From positions 93,350-157,349 of the forward strand of contig CALIXF010000003.1 in assembly GCA_938046735.1 (NCBI GenBank): a DNA stretch of 64,000 bases, given 5' to 3'. How positions within the stretch are numbered: the stretch's first letter is position 1; every line of letters starts with the position of its first letter. Positions 62,351 to 64,000 of the stretch are shown here, piece after piece. The position numbers were made by a program, and so were the translations under genes. Below the pieces are notes generated by a model. It ran no database searches, was not told the origin of the DNA, and saw only the letters and a program-made list of their open reading frames with translations. Source of the stretch: an uncultured Candidatus Saccharibacteria bacterium (GTDB taxonomy: Bacteria > Patescibacteriota > Saccharimonadia > Saccharimonadales > Saccharimonadaceae).

Positions 62351-62622
62351 AAGTTAGATAATAAATAAAAACAAAAAGCAAATATAAATAGATCTAACAA
62401 GAAAGGAGCGGTGGGGAAGCTAGGCAAAGCAAATATAAGAAATAAGTGAGGTAGTATACCAATGTAAGGGTAGATAATAATATATAGATAAAATGTAAAT
62501 AATAAGTAATAGACTGAAAGAAGATAAGAAGAGTGAATAGAAGCTGATCTTGAGAGCCATTAAGAACAAGATTAAGATCAGCAAGTATTATAAAAAAGGC
62601 TACATATATTATATGTAGCCTT
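62351..62622 (+). ncRNA. Candidate RNA of about 270 nt, purine-rich
   Basis: From the promoter at 62316 to the strong hairpin AAGGCTACATAT/ATATGTAGCCTT (62597-62622) there is no credible coding frame; only a 12-codon GTG frame follows a GGAG site at 62405. GCTGATCTT and AAGATCAGC (62541-62583) form a hairpin. The 5' end starts with TAATAAATAAAAACAAAAA (62359-62377), identical to the leader of the next unit. The role is unknown. Confidence 0.5.
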
Positions 62623-62708
62623 AATATTAAAAAATAATTTATTTATTCAGTTGCATTTTTGAAAAATATGCTAGAATAGAATAAATAAGTAATAAATAAA
62701 AACAAAAA
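62359..62708 (+). repeat. Identical 19-nt leader in two adjacent units
   Basis: TAATAAATAAAAACAAAAA occurs at 62359-62377 and 62690-62708, each 12-15 nt after a -10 box, so two neighbouring transcripts begin alike. Confidence 0.6.
62666..62677 (+). promoter_or_regulatory. Extended -10 promoter of a small peptide gene
   Basis: TATGCTAGAAT contains TG-n-TAGAAT; a TTGCAT lies 15 nt further upstream. Confidence 0.5.
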
Positions 62709-62720
62709 AGAAGGGGAAAC

Positions 62721-62837
62721 ATGACGTTTGAATATTTCAACGACGAATCGGGGTATATTTTGAAGAAAACGGTGAGTCCGGAAGCTCAAGCTAAAATTTT
62801 AGCTAGACTAGGACGAGCTGGATTGAAAATTGCTTAA
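62721..62837 (+). CDS. Small peptide, 38 aa
   Basis: ATG 62721 follows GAAGGGGAAAC; the peptide reads MTFEYFNDESGYILKK... and ends in ARLGRAGLKIA. An acidic-aromatic first half and a basic helical second half, no Cys, no signal sequence. It is followed by a good terminator. It could be a small regulatory peptide; nothing shows its role. Confidence 0.55.
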   Translation: MTFEYFNDESGYILKKTVSPEAQAKILARLGRAGLKIA

Positions 62838-62903
62838 ATAATAATTTGATTTTAGTCTTTACGATCGAAACCGATCTAGGTGACGGCTGGGGTTTTTGGA
62901 TAG

Positions 62904-62929
62904 AATAGCACTTCGCAGTGCTATTTTTT
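62904..62929 (+). terminator. Terminator after the small peptide gene
   Basis: AATAGCAC-TTCGCA-GTGCTATT stem followed by T6. Confidence 0.9.
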
Positions 62930-63074
62930 GTATAAATAAATTATACAGTACTAGGAATGAGCCTCTTTAGTTTTCTGTCTATCAATAAAAACAGTATTCA
63001 ATCTTAATAAATAAGGTATTCAGTAGATTAAATGACCGAAGTTTAAAAAGTGTATAAAAAAATAAATAAAGATG

Positions 63075-63103
63075 TTGACTATTTTTAACACTAGCGATAT
63101 GAT
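63075..63103 (+). promoter_or_regulatory. Promoter of the right-end operon
   Basis: TTGACT (63075-63080), 17-nt spacer, TATGAT (63098-63103), about 58 nt before the start codon at 63161. Confidence 0.7.
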
Positions 63104-63160
63104 TGGGGCATAAAAGTCATATTTTTAACATAAAAAACTAACAGAAAGGTCTTTATCGCT

Positions 63161-63541
63161 ATGGTAGAAGATGGAACGAAAGTGGTTGGTACTAATAATG
63201 TATCTTCTATGTCGTCTGGGGAACCTGATCTTACAGGTTTGACGCAGGATCAACTAATGGATTTATTTGTCGATGATTTAGTCAAAGAGAAAGGGCAAAA
63301 TATTTCGGAGGCAGAGAAACAGAAAATTGCTGATGATTTAAAGGATGCTGTAATGACAGAGATCTTGATGAGTCTGCCAGATTATTTGGTGAACAAAATT
63401 AATGATAGCTTTGAAAACGATACTGCTTCAGAGGAAATGATCGAATCGGTGGTTGAAGAGTCTGGAATTGATGCAAGTAAGATCGCTGAAAAAGTAATGA
63501 TTAAATTTAGGGATGATTATCTAAATAAGGAGGAGCAGTAA
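63161..63541 (+). CDS. DUF5663-like small helical protein, 126 aa
   Basis: After a Ser/Thr-rich first 25 residues the protein is acidic and helical (LTQDQLMDLFVDDLVKEKG, EAEKQKIADDLKDAVMTEILMSLPDYLVNKIN), similar in style to the DUF5663 domain of the 46440 protein. AGAAAGG precedes the ATG. It overlaps the next gene region by its own SD (AAGGAGG), so the two form an operon. The function is unknown. Confidence 0.65.
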   Translation: MVEDGTKVVGTNNVSSMSSGEPDLTGLTQDQLMDLFVDDLVKEKGQNISEAEKQKIADDLKDAVMTEILMSLPDYLVNKINDSFENDTASEEMIESVVEESGIDASKIAEKVMIKFRDDYLNKEEQ

Positions 63542-63542
63542 G

Positions 63543-64000
63543 ATGGTAGACAATCCAAACAAAGGCGGCAATAGTGCTGGCGAAGGAGCCCCAAAAAGTG
63601 AATGGGATGATATTAGTGATCTAATTAATTTTGGTCCAAGTAATAAAACTACTCAACCAAATAAGGTGACTATTACTCCTTCTAGTAATGAGAACACAGG
63701 AGATTTGGACGGTGGTTCTGGAAAAACTAATCCAAATCATGATACTTCTGATTCTAAGGTTGGAAGTGTTGATAATCAACCAGTTATTCACTTTGATCCA
63801 AATGAAATTATTCCTAACCCAAATAAGAATGACTCCAAGTATGTTGTTAGCGGGAATATATTAAATCAAGTGAGTGATGTATTAAACCCTTATAGTGCTA
63901 CAGAAGGGGAAGAACCAAAATGGGCTGTTAATATAAATACAGATAGTAATAATATTGATAGTCTGAATAGTTTTGATGAGGGGAATAAGAATGCTTTTGA
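63543..64000 (+). CDS. Asn/Ser-rich hypothetical protein, cut by the window edge
   Basis: ATG 63543 begins MVDNPNKGGNSAGEG, preceded by AAGGAGG. The 152 visible codons are low-complexity, rich in Asn, Ser, Asp, Gly and Pro, and probably disordered; no domain is seen. The C-terminus is outside the window. It follows the DUF5663-like gene directly, so it belongs to the same unit. Confidence 0.65.
   Translation, partial: MVDNPNKGGNSAGEGAPKSEWDDISDLINFGPSNKTTQPNKVTITPSSNENTGDLDGGSGKTNPNHDTSDSKVGSVDNQPVIHFDPNEIIPNPNKNDSKYVVSGNILNQVSDVLNPYSATEGEEPKWAVNINTDSNNIDSLNSFDEGNKNAF

Overview
This window comes from a Saccharibacteria (TM7, Patescibacteria/CPR) genome. The 16S rRNA gene (about 30509-32036) carries the exact TM7 signature segment around position 31690 and the TM7-type sequence just after the 530 loop. 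The genome is AT-rich, genes are packed tightly on both strands, many proteins are shorter than their family norm, and several CPR-type families are present (DUF5663-like, two-gene TraG/VirB4-like ATPase locus, KGG-repeat protein). TGA is used as a normal stop codon, so the genetic code is the standard bacterial one.

Layout. 1-12.6 kb: thioredoxin reductase (cut by the left edge), a nucleotide kinase, DNA polymerase I, a RhuM/Fic-like protein, a membrane glycosyltransferase, tRNA-Val, thrS, miaA, a winged-helix regulator, a metallo-beta-lactamase-like remnant and a site-2 protease. 12.6-19 kb: an RNA-rich section with a structured leader or small RNA, a Nudix-RNase H fusion, RNase P RNA, the infC-rpmI-rplT-rpmB translation operon (infC starts with ATT), comM, tmRNA, a small RNA and a long unidentified structured RNA. 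19-30 kb: small membrane protein, TraG/VirB4-like ATPase locus, gyrB-gyrA, a tail-anchored surface protein and a PAP2-like membrane enzyme. 30-38 kb: a single-gene 16S transcription unit with its own processing stem and terminator, antiporter, SpoU methylase, tRNA-Ile, tRNA-Ala followed by a tRNA-like minihelix, KGG protein, MazG-like, AlkD-like, a zincin and rpsA. 38-42.4 kb: peroxiredoxin, DUF1287 protein, and a compact RiPP-like cluster (radical SAM-SPASM enzyme, 36-residue Cys-ended precursor, HExxH protease, small unknown). 42.4-48.5 kb: tRNA-Asn, a SufD-less SUF operon (sufC-sufB-sufS-sufU), a DUF5663 gene interrupted by one UGA, and def-fmt. 48.5-64 kb: a structured RNA, priA, recJ, rpsU, two adenylate kinase paralogues, map, ftsA-ftsZ, an NrdR without zinc cysteines, HD protein-ileS, and an RNA/small-peptide region leading into a partial gene at the right edge.

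Two modes of translation initiation are visible. At about twenty genes a near-consensus -10 box lies 6-10 nt before the ATG with no room for a Shine-Dalgarno site, which predicts leaderless or almost leaderless mRNAs. Internal operon genes and the RiPP-like genes have good Shine-Dalgarno sites.

The observations most worth following are the RiPP-like cluster at 39.9-42.4 kb, the 12-bp minihelix with a G3:U70-type pair and encoded CCA behind tRNA-Ala (34566-34601), the unassigned structured RNAs at 12.6, 18.6 and 48.6 kb, and the promoter-on-start-codon architecture. All of this was read by eye; no database search or folding program was run.
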